Source: a virus | Strand: one strand, 5' to 3' | IMG/VR virus record: IMGVR_UViG_3300036766_000196 | Location: 1 to 37,384 of that record | DNA: 37,384 nucleotides | Shown: piece by piece, positions 16,321-25,590 of the stretch | Layout of the letters: every line of letters begins with the position of its first letter | Position numbering within the stretch: the stretch's first letter is position 1 | Translations under genes and position numbers: made by a program | Notes under the pieces: model-generated | What the model was told of the DNA's origin: nothing | Seen by the model: the letters and a program-made list of their open reading frames with translations, nothing else | The model's database searches: none

Positions 16321-16926
16321 ATGATATCAGATTATACGTCTTTACAATCCGATCTATTATCCTGGATGGAAAGGGATGATATGACCGCGCAAGTTACCTC
16401 ACTTATCCGCTTAGGTGAGCGAAGAATTTATAGAGAAATCAGAATCGACTCTATGGAGAGCGCGCTTTCAGTGACGCTTGCCGCAGGCGTTGCGACTATT
16501 CCAGCGGATTACCTTGAATTAAAACAAGCCTATATTGACGGAAACCCGGTTCAGCCTCTACAGGTTAAAACAAGTGAATTTATTTTTAACACTTACCCCA
16601 ATAGAACAGCAGACAGCAAACCAAGCTATATAGCCACAGACGCCGGATCGTTCATTTTTGGGCCTTATCCAGACAGTGACTACGTTTTAAAAGGAACCTA
16701 TTACAAAAGATTAACGGTTCTATCTTCTACCAATACCACTAACTATTTTACCGGTGATGGTGGTGATTTATTGTTCTGGGCATCCTTGGCGGAAGCGGAG
16801 CCTTTTTTAAAGAACGATGAAAGGGTTAATCTTTGGGAATCAAAATATCAAATGGCTAAAAAAGAAATAATGAAAGAACGTAGGCGCGGAAGATTAAGCG
16901 GAATATTACGGAGTACACCTAGATGA
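16321..16926 (+). CDS. Head-tail adaptor/connector protein (SU10/gp4-like)
   Basis: The 201-residue protein has the look of phage adaptor proteins that seal the portal and attach the tail. It has an N-terminal helical segment LQSDLLSWMERDDMTAQVTS, then LGERRIYREIRIDSMESALS, a beta region with IPADYLELKQAYI, and a GTYYKRLTVLS strand. The C-terminal helix is basic (KKEIMKERRRGRLSG), a likely contact with DNA or portal. The order capsid, small head protein, adaptor, fibre, nozzle fits podovirus-like maps. Confidence 0.72.
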   Translation: MISDYTSLQSDLLSWMERDDMTAQVTSLIRLGERRIYREIRIDSMESALSVTLAAGVATIPADYLELKQAYIDGNPVQPLQVKTSEFIFNTYPNRTADSKPSYIATDAGSFIFGPYPDSDYVLKGTYYKRLTVLSSTNTTNYFTGDGGDLLFWASLAEAEPFLKNDERVNLWESKYQMAKKEIMKERRRGRLSGILRSTPR

Positions 16927-17654
16927 GTTTAGAAGACTTAACCGGTTCAAGTAAATACATATCAGACTTTATTGCTACCAATCCTGTTTCAGCGACAGAT
17001 ACTGTTCAATATGGAGCCGATCATATCCGTGGTATTAAAAACGCCACTAAAAACACATTTCCCAACGTTACCGGTGCCGTGACCGCAACGCATACCGAGT
17101 TAAATCTTATAGATGGTTATACCGGAAATGCCGCCGATCTAAGCGTCATGGCAACCACGGCTGCCGCAGGTGTTGTAGCAAATGACATAAAAATATTAGC
17201 GGGGGCGGCCGCCGGTGGGCTTACTGCTGCTGAATTGCTTTATATCAATACGTTAACTTCAAACGCACAAACACAGATTACTAATAATCTTGCAACTTCA
17301 ATAGCAAGAGCGAATCATACCGGCACGCAAATAATGTCCACCATTTCCAATGCCGGATCGCTTGCAACCTTAAATAGTATTGCCGCCACTAATCTTGACG
17401 CCAATTCAGTTATTGATACAAAAATATATTGGGAAAGTATCACGTCTGGGGTTATTGGTGGTGGTACGTGGGTAGTTCCGGCGGGGCTTTATACGGTAAC
17501 TACTGAGTATAGTACTGGCCTTACTTTAGACATCTATCGGGATGGTGCATGGCGTATTGGAGTGAATGTCTTCGGCGGTGGTGCGGTATACAGTGACGGA
17601 AGCAACGTAAGATTTAGTAATATTGTTTCTATACACTATATCAAACTCGCATGA
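16923..17654 (+). CDS. Tail fibre-like protein
   Basis: The 243-residue protein contains ADHIRGIKNATKNTFPNVTG (33-52), a module common in phage fibre or appendage proteins. A TATHTELNLIDGYTGNAADL segment and Ala/Thr-rich shaft follow. The C-terminal 70 residues are beta-rich (TYTV-type strands such as GLYTVTTEYSTGLTLDIY) and may form a small C1q-like or jelly-roll tip. It overlaps the adaptor and nozzle genes by four bases each. Host contact is inferred from the architecture. Confidence 0.65.
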   Translation: MSLEDLTGSSKYISDFIATNPVSATDTVQYGADHIRGIKNATKNTFPNVTGAVTATHTELNLIDGYTGNAADLSVMATTAAAGVVANDIKILAGAAAGGLTAAELLYINTLTSNAQTQITNNLATSIARANHTGTQIMSTISNAGSLATLNSIAATNLDANSVIDTKIYWESITSGVIGGGTWVVPAGLYTVTTEYSTGLTLDIYRDGAWRIGVNVFGGGAVYSDGSNVRFSNIVSIHYIKLA

Positions 17655-19228
17655 AGCATCCTATTGTTAATCTTGATAAATATGGATTAATAAAAGACGC
17701 CCCTGCCATTGATATCCCGGAACAGGCTGTTTCCGATGGGAACAATGTTGTTTTTATAGACGGAAAATGCAAAAAATCATACGGATATACTTCAGTATTT
17801 GGAACTCCAACAGTAGCCCCTTATTGGGCAATGGCCGTTCCAACCGCTACAACCTATTATTGGATATATACTTCACTTACTAAGTGTTATGTGACCGACG
17901 GGACTACGCACACCAACATCACAAGACAGACCGCATCCGCTGATGTTAACTATAATGCAACGGGTGATAATGATTGGAATGGCACGTTTATCGGCGGGAC
18001 TCCAGTAATTAATAACGGGATAGATTCACCCCAGATGTGGATTACGCCTATTTCAGCATCTAACAAAATGACAAGCCTGACTTTTTCATCCGGTCAAACC
18101 TGGACAAGCAAGGGATACACCGCCTCGGTCTTCAGGCAGTTTAAAAATTTCGGGATAGCATTAGATTTTAACAATGGAACAACAAGATATCCGCAGATGG
18201 TTCTGTGGTCCGATCCGGCACCCATTGGAACCGTGCCATCAACCTGGGATTGGACGGATACGACTTCATTAGCCGGAAGAAACGAGTTAGCCGGTGGCGG
18301 ATTTATCATTGATGGTAAGATTTTAGGTGAGCAATTCATCATCTACAAAGAAGACGCCATCTTTAGAATGTATTACGTTGGTGGCAATGATGTCTTTGGT
18401 TTTGAAAAAATATCAGATGATGGCGTTTTCTCAAGACATTGCGTAGCGGAATTTCCAGGCGGCCATGTTGTCTATGTCGATGGTGACGTAAAGACACATC
18501 AAGGGAATATTCCGCAGAGCATTATTTCAGGGAAATTAAAGAGGTTTCTAGCCTCTGATATAGATACCACCTATAACACGCGTGTTTTTTTAGTTCACAA
18601 CATGAATAAAAATGAAATCTGGATATGCTACCCATCTTCGGGAAATTCTTATCCCAACAAAGCCATAACATGGAATTATGTAAATAATACATTCGGATTG
18701 AGGAGTTTATCCAGTACTAGCCATATTGCAAATGGTGTGGTTGATACGTCAGCAACAGGAACTACATGGAATAGCTACACAACAACAACATGGAACGCAG
18801 CTCAGTTCGTATGGGGGGCGCGATCTTACAATCCATCATTGGTTAAATTACTCGGCTGTGATCCGACGAATACAAAATTATATCTTTACGACGATGACAC
18901 GACGAATCAACATAACTTAGTTAACCCGACGGCTTATGTCGAGAAAACAGATATCATTATTGACGATTTGGACACCGTAAAATTCGTAAATCGAGTCTAT
19001 CCAAAAATTCAAGGCTCAGGGGATATAACGGTTCAAGTCGGCACGCAATCGGTTCCTAATGGTGCTGTGTCATGGTCGGCCTCTATCCCTTTCACAATAG
19101 GAACAAGTTACAAGGTTGACGTAAGAAAATCAGGAAAACTTCTGGCTTACCGAATACAAAGCACTGGTAACGTAAGCTGGGAGTTTACCGGAATAGAATT
19201 TGAATATGTTCACGCAGGCAAACGATGA
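17651..19228 (+). CDS. Tail nozzle-like protein (P22 gp10-like)
   Basis: The 525-residue protein is rich in beta strands with repeated Trp and Tyr, as in the beta-propeller nozzle of short-tailed phages. It begins GLIKDAPAIDIPEQAVSDGN, which I recognise from tail-hub proteins that start with DxPAxxLPxGAWSDxxNVRF-type motifs. Later segments include FGIALDFNNGTTRYPQMVLW, GDVKTHQGNIPQSIISGK and NKNEIWICYPSSGNSYPNKA. It would close the portal channel below the adaptor. The ATGA overlap joins it to the next small gene. Confidence 0.7.
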   Translation: MKHPIVNLDKYGLIKDAPAIDIPEQAVSDGNNVVFIDGKCKKSYGYTSVFGTPTVAPYWAMAVPTATTYYWIYTSLTKCYVTDGTTHTNITRQTASADVNYNATGDNDWNGTFIGGTPVINNGIDSPQMWITPISASNKMTSLTFSSGQTWTSKGYTASVFRQFKNFGIALDFNNGTTRYPQMVLWSDPAPIGTVPSTWDWTDTTSLAGRNELAGGGFIIDGKILGEQFIIYKEDAIFRMYYVGGNDVFGFEKISDDGVFSRHCVAEFPGGHVVYVDGDVKTHQGNIPQSIISGKLKRFLASDIDTTYNTRVFLVHNMNKNEIWICYPSSGNSYPNKAITWNYVNNTFGLRSLSSTSHIANGVVDTSATGTTWNSYTTTTWNAAQFVWGARSYNPSLVKLLGCDPTNTKLYLYDDDTTNQHNLVNPTAYVEKTDIIIDDLDTVKFVNRVYPKIQGSGDITVQVGTQSVPNGAVSWSASIPFTIGTSYKVDVRKSGKLLAYRIQSTGNVSWEFTGIEFEYVHAGKR

Positions 19229-19428
19229 CACTACTTGCAAGTGACAAAAGAATCGAGGATGTTGTTTTAAACAATAGGATGGAATTCGTGCAATTAAAAA
19301 TATGGCGAAAAGCCCCCGCCAAACCCAGAACGGGGCAAATCTATTTTGCTGACGGGACTCAATGGAATCCCGGATCGGGCGAGGGTATTTATTTACGATT
19401 AGCGGCAGGTACTTGGAGTAAATTATAA
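19225..19428 (+). CDS. Small virion-associated protein
   Basis: The 67-residue protein contains PAKPRTGQIYFADGTQWNPG (31-50) and a GSGEGIYLRLAAGTWSKL ending, a compact beta motif found in small proteins next to tail genes in many phages. It overlaps the nozzle gene by four bases (ATGA) and the next gene by one (TAATG), so it is almost certainly translated. Its role in the particle is not known. Confidence 0.65.
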   Translation: MTLLASDKRIEDVVLNNRMEFVQLKIWRKAPAKPRTGQIYFADGTQWNPGSGEGIYLRLAAGTWSKL

Positions 19429-20237
19429 TGGGCATATTTGATGGTTTGTTCGGTGGTGGTGGGCAGATGCAAACCACAACAGGGTCAAGTACCACAGCGC
19501 TTCCCCCCGGACAACAACAGCAGATCGATTATCTATTCAATCAAGCAGGGAGCGCTTTTCCTAATTTTGGCCAGACGGCGGGATTTAATCCAACCCAAAA
19601 TCAAGCCTTCAGTTTTGGTCAGAATTACGCGCAGAACTTTGATCCATCACAAGCCAACAATGCTTTAAACTTCGCCCTTCAAGGCCCGATGAATCCATAT
19701 ACTGATCAATTAGTCCAACAAGCCCAAAGACCACTAATTCAAAATTTCCAAGAACAGATCATCCCCGGCCTACGTGCGGGATCAATAGGCACGGGTTCTT
19801 TCGGCGGATCAAGGGGGGGGATTGCTGAAGGGATCGCCGCCCGAGGGCTTGCCGATCAAATGGGCAACATCTCTACAGGCATTCATTCCAATGCTTATAA
19901 TACGGGCATGAACACGATGATGCAGGGGTTAGGTCTTACCCCTCAGATCGCCCAATATAACCAAATGCCCTACAATCTCTTACAGAACATGGGCTCCCAA
20001 CAACAACAACAGCAACAAGCCCAGATGGACTCACCTTATCGTCAGCTTCAACAGTTCCGCGATCTCATTTCCGGGAACTACGGAGGCACGACAAATACCA
20101 CAGGAACACAATTCACACCATCTAGTGGCCCAGGAGGCGCATTAATAGGGGCCGGTCTTGGGGGGCTGGTTGGATCAATGTATGGCAATCCAATGGGCGG
20201 CGCACAGCTTGGCGCAAGCATTGGGAGGTTGTCCTAA
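19428..20237 (+). CDS. Gln/Gly-rich probable ejection (internal virion) protein
   Basis: The 269-residue protein starts with a glycine-rich GIFDGLFGGGG and has a low-charge, Gln/Asn-rich body (FSFGQNYAQNFDPSQANNA, a run of seven Gln near residue 195). It ends with a glycine-zipper-like GGALIGAGLGGLVGSMYGNP that could insert in a membrane. These traits are shared by podovirus DNA-ejection proteins that form a channel through the Gram-negative envelope. It heads a run of three such genes. Confidence 0.6.
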   Translation: MGIFDGLFGGGGQMQTTTGSSTTALPPGQQQQIDYLFNQAGSAFPNFGQTAGFNPTQNQAFSFGQNYAQNFDPSQANNALNFALQGPMNPYTDQLVQQAQRPLIQNFQEQIIPGLRAGSIGTGSFGGSRGGIAEGIAARGLADQMGNISTGIHSNAYNTGMNTMMQGLGLTPQIAQYNQMPYNLLQNMGSQQQQQQQAQMDSPYRQLQQFRDLISGNYGGTTNTTGTQFTPSSGPGGALIGAGLGGLVGSMYGNPMGGAQLGASIGRLS

Positions 20238-21667
20238 TGCCGGGCTTTTGGGATAGCAGCGCGCCTTATGACTTAGCAGGGCTTTTCTTTGGCATGCCAG
20301 ACAGATACGGCCATGCTAACGAAGCCCTCTCACAAAGGGCTTTTAGCCAAGCGGATAGGCTTCGCTCAAAGCTTGAACAACAAGCCCAAATGCAGCAAAT
20401 GCAAGGTCTTATCGGCCAACAGCAGATTGGAGGGATGGTGCAAGCCCCTGGAAGCTACGGCGACTATATGCCCGGGCAAAATGAGATGTTTCCCGGCGAG
20501 ACCCCCGGATCACTCAGCGGACAAAACACACAAGGTTTGCTGCAAACCCAGGACTATCAGCCAGGGGCCGGAATGCCGCCCATGTCTTCTGGAATGCCGG
20601 GGCCGATGGTGACAACTCCCGATTTTCAGCAAGGGGCGGGACTGCTTGGCGGCCAGATGAATCAACAGCAGTTTGCGGCCGGTTTATTGGGTGTCCCAGG
20701 CCTTCACCCAAGCGTACAAGAAACCGCCTTAAAAGGGTTGATGGCTACACCCACGCCAGTGCACGGGGTATTCCAGCGCGAAGCTGTGTATGATGCAAAT
20801 GGTAAAGCGGTAGTTGATGAGTTTGGGAGACAAAAAGAGCAATTCGTTTTACGGAATCCAACTAATGCACAAGTCATGGGTATTGGTGGCGGAGCCGCGC
20901 AATCATTCGCCGGAAATAAGTATACGCCTGATGAACTCCAAAAGATTCAGGACATAACAACCGGAAAATCACCGCCAGCTGGGACTACGCCTGATCAAAT
21001 AGCACAAGGCAATGCCGACTACCAAGAGAAATATGGACAATCCCGTTATAGCGTTACCCCAAATCAACCGACAGTACAAACAGCAATGACCATGGCTTCG
21101 CTTGAAGCATCAAAAAACGCCGTTAAAAATATGATGAATATTATGTTTGAAAAAGGCGACCCGATAAATGGGAAGATAAATGGTGACGTCAGCCTTCTTG
21201 GTACGGAAGCGTTAAATTCCAAAAGTCCAGTCATTAACGCCATTGCAAGAATTGTTACGGATGATCAAACCAAAATACTTGCTTATAACGTGGCCGAGCC
21301 AGTGGCGGATGTTACAAGGGCAGTATCTGGTGCAGTTATGACCCCGCCTGAATTAGCGAGCACCGCTATCAGATTTACCCCAGTAGCCGGTGATCCGGAT
21401 TCAGTAATTCGATCTAAAATGGTAAAACTGCAACTATACTTGCAAAATGCCGAAAATTATCTTGATCCACAAGCGATCGCAAGAGCACGAGCAACCGGTC
21501 AAATAACATCTAATGATGTTAATTACAGCAAATTACAGCATGATGCGGATAAACTTTTGAACACAAAACAAAATACACCTCCCACAGGGCTTCTTAATAA
21601 AAAAAGACCTTCAGACGGAATGACTATGGATGAAATAAATAAACGAACACCGGAGCTTAACCACTAA
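20237..21667 (+). CDS. Probable internal virion/ejection protein
   Basis: The 476-residue protein is rich in Gln, Met, Pro and Gly over residues 45-160 (for example QQAQMQQMQGLIGQQQIGGM), with helical charged segments later (ASLEASKNAVKNMMNIMFEK). The order and composition match the second member of a podovirus ejection set. The MPGFWDSSAPYDLAGLFFG opening is hydrophobic. No lytic transglycosylase motif is visible. It overlaps the previous stop by one base (TAATG). Confidence 0.55.
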   Translation: MPGFWDSSAPYDLAGLFFGMPDRYGHANEALSQRAFSQADRLRSKLEQQAQMQQMQGLIGQQQIGGMVQAPGSYGDYMPGQNEMFPGETPGSLSGQNTQGLLQTQDYQPGAGMPPMSSGMPGPMVTTPDFQQGAGLLGGQMNQQQFAAGLLGVPGLHPSVQETALKGLMATPTPVHGVFQREAVYDANGKAVVDEFGRQKEQFVLRNPTNAQVMGIGGGAAQSFAGNKYTPDELQKIQDITTGKSPPAGTTPDQIAQGNADYQEKYGQSRYSVTPNQPTVQTAMTMASLEASKNAVKNMMNIMFEKGDPINGKINGDVSLLGTEALNSKSPVINAIARIVTDDQTKILAYNVAEPVADVTRAVSGAVMTPPELASTAIRFTPVAGDPDSVIRSKMVKLQLYLQNAENYLDPQAIARARATGQITSNDVNYSKLQHDADKLLNTKQNTPPTGLLNKKRPSDGMTMDEINKRTPELNH

Positions 21668-21669
21668 AT

Positions 21670-23790
21670 ATGGGCGTCTTCGATGCACAATCCTATAAGG
21701 ATTATTACAGCAGAGCGCAGGAAAGAGCAAAAGAGCAGGGAAGTTATGGCGCTGTCTATCCTGTGACTGGATTAAAGGGCTCCGATCTTTATACAGAACA
21801 ACCAATCCCGGCCGATATACAAAACAAATATAGAACAAATATAGAGGCGAACATGGCCGGATTGAGGAGCGATATTAATATTGCGAAAGAACGAGGTGAC
21901 ACAGAACTAAGGGATGAATTAACTAGACAATATTTCGATGAAAAAACACGCCTAGGAACCTTGGGCGACGTAAGCAAGCACGATTACCCGACAACGGCGT
22001 TCCAGGGGGCTTTTAGAGGTATACCGTTTGGAAATGAGCTAATGGCTCAAGTAGGGGCATTAAGAAATCAGGCGGTAGGTGATCAAACAACACGCGCTGA
22101 TCAATACGACATGTTGAAAGAATTACAGAATCAACAAGCGCAGCAAAATCCATCCGGTGGAGAACAGGGATTGCTTGGTTCAATCGGGGCAGGCGGCGCA
22201 ATAATGAGGGGAACTAACGCGCTACTTCCATCCGTCGCGCGAAGTTTACAGGGAAGCCGCATTCTTGGCCCGACTGTTTATGGTGCGGAATATGGCGCAT
22301 TACATGGCGCAGGCCAAGACATACCCGAAGGCTCACCACAGACAGATCGAGCGAAGAACGCATTGATTGGCGGTATGGGTGGCGGAATTGGTGGCGGGCT
22401 TCTGGGCAGTGCTCTTGCAGGCCTTGGGAATATAGGTAGAAATATTACCGATAGATTTACCAAAATGACACCGGCTTTACAGGAAGTGGCGCGAGCGCAG
22501 CAAAAAATGGAAATGCCACAAGCACAAGCGCTCGCAAACTTTGATGCCGTGAACTCTGCCACGCAAGGCAATGCCACGCTGGCCGATGTTTCATCCAGTG
22601 CCGCAAGGAAGGCCTATGCAGCAGCGCAAATGTCACCAAAATATGGCAATATAGCTACTGAATTTTATAAAAATCGTGTAGAACAATTACATCAAAACGC
22701 TAAGGACTTGCTCGCTCAACATACCAATGTAAACCCGGGAACAGTCACGACTGTAGCGGAAACAATCGCCCAAAAAGAGGCGAATGCAAAACCATTTTAT
22801 GATCAGGCCGATCAAGTTTTAATTAAACTGGATAGCGAAGGAATGAATATTTTAAGAAATATGAAAAAAAGCCAATATGATGAAAGATTAAATATGTTAA
22901 AATTACAGGAACGATTTACTAATATCAAACTTCCAGAATATAAGGATCTGAAGGCGGGGACAACCATACCACTACCATTATTAGATGGACTAAAACGAAG
23001 CTTTCAGAGTTTTCGACCTACCGCCTCTGTTGCCGACAATAACACATATGGTGAGTTCGGGAAAAGAATCAGAGATTACACAATAAAGAATAGTGGTGGA
23101 GAAACCGGCCCGTATGCCCAAGCGCTGAGGGAATCAGGAGATTATCTAAAGCTGCAAGAGGCGGAAAAAATTGGATTAGACATATACAAAACAACCATCC
23201 CGGAAATAAGAGCGTTTTTCAGAAATAAACCGACAGCCGATGAAATACAGGCATTTCAGTCTGGCGGATATCAGGCAACTGCAAGCAAAATAGATGCAGT
23301 TAATCTTAACAATGACCCATCCGCAGCATTAATTGGTAAACAAGAATTGCGTGATAAGCTGGGTTTTTTAATTGGAGACAAAGCAAAAACAAGCGAGATA
23401 ACCGGCATGATTGAGGCTTTAAAAACGGCGGCTACCACAAGAAACGATATTCTGTCTGGATCACAAACCGCAGGCCGTCAGGTAGCGATTCAAGAGCTTA
23501 AACAAGCTGCCGGGACACCATTTCTAAAAAATATTATATCTCAAAATTATGGAGCCGCCGCGCGTGAGGCGTTAGGTATAAAAGGCGGCTTAACCATGAA
23601 AGAAATAAAGGTTGCCACAGATGTAGGGGAAATCTTTTCAAGAACCGGCAATGCCGGAAGAGATACGCTTAATCAAGTATATGAATATATCAAAAAATTA
23701 GAGGGCCGCGACAAAACGTTTGGCTTGCAATTGGTGTCCGCCATTACCCCGACTTATGCATTAAACAATGGTACTAAAGAAAATAGATAA
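21670..23790 (+). CDS. Large probable internal virion/ejection protein
   Basis: The 706-residue protein contains a glycine-zipper stretch (GGMGGGIGGGLLGSALAGLG, about residues 234-253) that may span a membrane. It also has long charged helical regions (EVARAQQKMEMPQAQALANF; residues 470-690 largely helical). This is the typical make-up of the largest DNA-ejection protein in short-tailed phages. No enzymatic motif is seen. It is the last gene of the late virion block. The next + strand gene is 235 bp downstream. Confidence 0.58.
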   Translation: MGVFDAQSYKDYYSRAQERAKEQGSYGAVYPVTGLKGSDLYTEQPIPADIQNKYRTNIEANMAGLRSDINIAKERGDTELRDELTRQYFDEKTRLGTLGDVSKHDYPTTAFQGAFRGIPFGNELMAQVGALRNQAVGDQTTRADQYDMLKELQNQQAQQNPSGGEQGLLGSIGAGGAIMRGTNALLPSVARSLQGSRILGPTVYGAEYGALHGAGQDIPEGSPQTDRAKNALIGGMGGGIGGGLLGSALAGLGNIGRNITDRFTKMTPALQEVARAQQKMEMPQAQALANFDAVNSATQGNATLADVSSSAARKAYAAAQMSPKYGNIATEFYKNRVEQLHQNAKDLLAQHTNVNPGTVTTVAETIAQKEANAKPFYDQADQVLIKLDSEGMNILRNMKKSQYDERLNMLKLQERFTNIKLPEYKDLKAGTTIPLPLLDGLKRSFQSFRPTASVADNNTYGEFGKRIRDYTIKNSGGETGPYAQALRESGDYLKLQEAEKIGLDIYKTTIPEIRAFFRNKPTADEIQAFQSGGYQATASKIDAVNLNNDPSAALIGKQELRDKLGFLIGDKAKTSEITGMIEALKTAATTRNDILSGSQTAGRQVAIQELKQAAGTPFLKNIISQNYGAAAREALGIKGGLTMKEIKVATDVGEIFSRTGNAGRDTLNQVYEYIKKLEGRDKTFGLQLVSAITPTYALNNGTKENR

Positions 23791-23794
23791 TCTG

Positions 23795-23959
23795 TTAGGG
23801 TTTTTCTCTCTGTTTTCTATCATGTTCCGCGTCCGCCATTAACTCGCCAATCACTTGAAAAGGAAGCATGATCACACCGAGGCCGAGGCCAAGAAAAACA
23901 CAATTACACATATATTCCCAAATAGCCTGCCAATCAAATGTTGCAATGAATTCACACAT
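23795..23959 (-). CDS. 54-residue single-pass membrane protein, antisense micro-gene
   Basis: A - strand frame of 54 residues begins with ATG at 23959, six bases after an AAGAGGT ribosome site (plus-strand 23966-23972). The middle holds a hydrophobic segment (NCVFLGLGLGVIMLPFQVIG, residues 19-38). It is preceded by a Trp-containing amphipathic part (TFDWQAIWEYM) and followed by a charged tail (DAEHDRKQREKP). It lies alone against the transcription direction between the ejection and lysis genes. The strong ribosome site and clean membrane topology support a real gene, perhaps an antiholin or superinfection-exclusion peptide. The function is unproven. Confidence 0.6.
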   Translation of the reverse strand: MCEFIATFDWQAIWEYMCNCVFLGLGLGVIMLPFQVIGELMADAEHDRKQREKP

Positions 23960-24025
23960 ATATATACCTCTTAAGTAAACAGTAAGTAAAGTATATCATG
24001 GGTTTTACAAAAATAAAGGACAACT

Positions 24026-24280
24026 ATGGCAAACATTGACCCATTACCCTTAATCCTAGCGCTTTGGTCTAGTTTATTAACCGTATTTTCAGCAGGGATA
24101 GGCTGGCTGGTGAATCGAATCTTTAAAATGCTGGATCATCTTCATGCTGAGCATTCTGCAATCCGGCAGGAGCTCCACGGCGCTTTTATTCGACGTGATG
24201 ATTATATGCAGCAAAATAAAACAATATCAGAACAATTAAACAGAATAGAACACAAACTAGATAGGAAGGTGGATAAATGA
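24026..24280 (+). CDS. Small membrane protein with coiled-coil tail, possible holin
   Basis: The 84-residue protein has one N-terminal membrane segment (PLPLILALWSSLLTVFSAGI, 6-25) and then an amphipathic, charged coiled coil (residues 35-82, with EQLNRIEHKLDRKVDK at the end). An AAGGA ribosome site precedes the ATG. It opens a run of overlapping lysis-region genes, so it may act as a holin or a holin partner. One membrane segment plus a cytoplasmic or periplasmic coil is also seen in other phage membrane proteins. Confidence 0.55.
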   Translation: MANIDPLPLILALWSSLLTVFSAGIGWLVNRIFKMLDHLHAEHSAIRQELHGAFIRRDDYMQQNKTISEQLNRIEHKLDRKVDK

Positions 24281-24600
24281 TTGCTTTTATTTTCGGAAGT
24301 ACTTTGGTCGCTTGGGTTATGTATTACATCATTATGGGATTGAAGAAAAGAAAGCCTGAAATCATGGATAATCCTATGGCTAGAGTTCTGGCTGTTTTGT
24401 TTGTATTTGCGGGTGTGATAGTTGATGTTTTTTACAACCTAACTGTGGGATCAATTATTTTCTTTCAGATACCAAAACAATTACTATTCACCACTAGATT
24501 ACAAGACAACATGTACACCGGTGGCTGGCGAAGTAAGCTAGCAAATACATTATGTAGTGTATTGGACAGACTTGATCCAGATCATTGCGGGAGAAAATGA
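24277..24600 (+). CDS. Phage membrane protein
   Basis: The 107-residue protein shows two hydrophobic segments (FIFGSTLVAWVMYYIIMGL, 4-22; ARVLAVLFVFAGVIVDVFYN, 35-54). They are followed by a conserved-looking region with IFFQIPKQLLFTTRLQ and a Cys-containing end (LCSVLDRLDPDHCGRK). I recall similar proteins beside lysis or packaging genes in several phages, with no known function. It is coupled by ATGA to the upstream gene, and its stop abuts the next start. Confidence 0.6.
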   Translation: MIAFIFGSTLVAWVMYYIIMGLKKRKPEIMDNPMARVLAVLFVFAGVIVDVFYNLTVGSIIFFQIPKQLLFTTRLQDNMYTGGWRSKLANTLCSVLDRLDPDHCGRK

Positions 24601-24786
24601 ATGAAATTCAAACAAGACATAAAAGAATTTATAAGCTCAAAATCCAACTGGCTTGGGGTGTCAGCGGTTTTATCCGGCGCTATTGGTTATCAAACTAAAG
24701 CCCTTCAACCTATCGAGGCAATCAATATGATCGGTGGCGGGCTTGCCCTGTTGTTTGTCCACGATACTATCGCTGGCAGCAAATGA
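24601..24786 (+). CDS. Small holin-like protein
   Basis: The 61-residue protein has a charged N-terminus (KFKQDIKEFISSKSNW) and two short weakly hydrophobic stretches (GVSAVLSGAIGY and MIGGGLALLFVHDTIAG). This resembles small phage holin-like or pinholin-like proteins. Its place immediately before the spanin pair supports a lysis role. The alternative is a general small membrane protein. Confidence 0.5.
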   Translation: MKFKQDIKEFISSKSNWLGVSAVLSGAIGYQTKALQPIEAINMIGGGLALLFVHDTIAGSK

Positions 24787-25079
24787 AGTTATATGCCTGG
24801 ATTGCCGCCGGTCTTCTTTTGATTGGCATACAGTGGGGCTTATCGAATCTGATTTATAAGGCCAAACTCACTGAAGCCGTGGAAGCGGCGCGAGAATACG
24901 AACATAAACAGGCCGCTATTGCTCAGGATGTTGCTGTGGAGTTTGAGCGCAAGAAGACAAAAATAGAAGTGCGCACCCAGGTAATCTATCGAACCATTGA
25001 AAAGTACATTGATCGTTCTGGCGATCAAATATGCCTGGATGATGAAGGGCTGAAAATATTCAATGGGGAAGGGAAATGA
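24783..25079 (+). CDS. i-spanin (Rz-like)
   Basis: The 98-residue protein has an N-terminal membrane anchor (residues 4-23, AWIAAGLLLIGIQWGL) followed by a periplasmic charged coiled coil (AREYEHKQAAIAQDVAVEFE). This is the normal layout of the inner-membrane spanin subunit. Together with the outer-membrane lipoprotein encoded next, it would bridge the periplasm and fuse the two membranes at the last step of lysis. The o-spanin gene starts in the ATGA overlap at its end. Confidence 0.78.
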   Translation: MKLYAWIAAGLLLIGIQWGLSNLIYKAKLTEAVEAAREYEHKQAAIAQDVAVEFERKKTKIEVRTQVIYRTIEKYIDRSGDQICLDDEGLKIFNGEGK

Positions 25080-25327
25080 CTACTTATCATTTCCCTTTCT
25101 TTTTGATCGCTGTTCTGATCGTCATTATTTTGACGGGATGCGGTTCTCCTCCCCTGATCACCCGCGCCGCTCCCCCGGCGTCTGTGATTGAGCCGTGTCC
25201 CGTCACCCCAAAAGCGCTGGACGGAAAGAAAAGCACCCTACTGAAAATAACCGTTGAACGCCAAAAACTTTACGACCAATGCGCCAGTAAAGTCGAGGCC
25301 ATGAGAGAGATTGAGTCTAAACGATGA
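25076..25327 (+). CDS. o-spanin lipoprotein (Rz1-like)
   Basis: The 83-residue protein has a signal peptide ending in a lipobox LTGC (Cys 22), followed by a proline-rich segment (SPPLITRAAPPASVIEPCP) as in Rz1 proteins, and a short coiled C-terminus. It is expected to be lipidated and anchored in the outer membrane, partnering the i-spanin encoded just upstream. Its presence points to a Gram-negative host. Confidence 0.8.
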   Translation: MTTYHFPFFLIAVLIVIILTGCGSPPLITRAAPPASVIEPCPVTPKALDGKKSTLLKITVERQKLYDQCASKVEAMREIESKR

Positions 25328-25590
25328 ACTTTATCAAACTAATAACAGACGTGAGGTCTTTAATAGGGCTTTTAGCCGTATTAGGAGCCTTTGCGGTGTG
25401 GGCTGCTGATACTCGCTACGTTACACAGGATAAGCTCAGCGACGCTCAAAAGGCTTCTGAAGTGCGCCAGATTAACCGGGAAATCCAGGACTTGGAGATA
25501 CAAAAAGGGTATACGTTGGATCAACGACAGGTTAAAATGATTGAGGCGCGAATCGCCGTCAAACAAAACCAAATCAAAGGCATTGAATGA
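25324..25590 (+). CDS. Membrane-anchored coiled-coil protein in the lysis operon
   Basis: The 88-residue protein has one membrane segment (SLIGLLAVLGAFAVWAADT, 12-30) and a charged helical tail (EVRQINREIQDLEIQKGYTL and an ARIAVKQNQIKG end). It could be an additional spanin-like or holin-accessory protein. ATGA overlaps link it to both neighbours. I do not recognise a specific family. Confidence 0.5.
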   Translation: MNFIKLITDVRSLIGLLAVLGAFAVWAADTRYVTQDKLSDAQKASEVRQINREIQDLEIQKGYTLDQRQVKMIEARIAVKQNQIKGIE

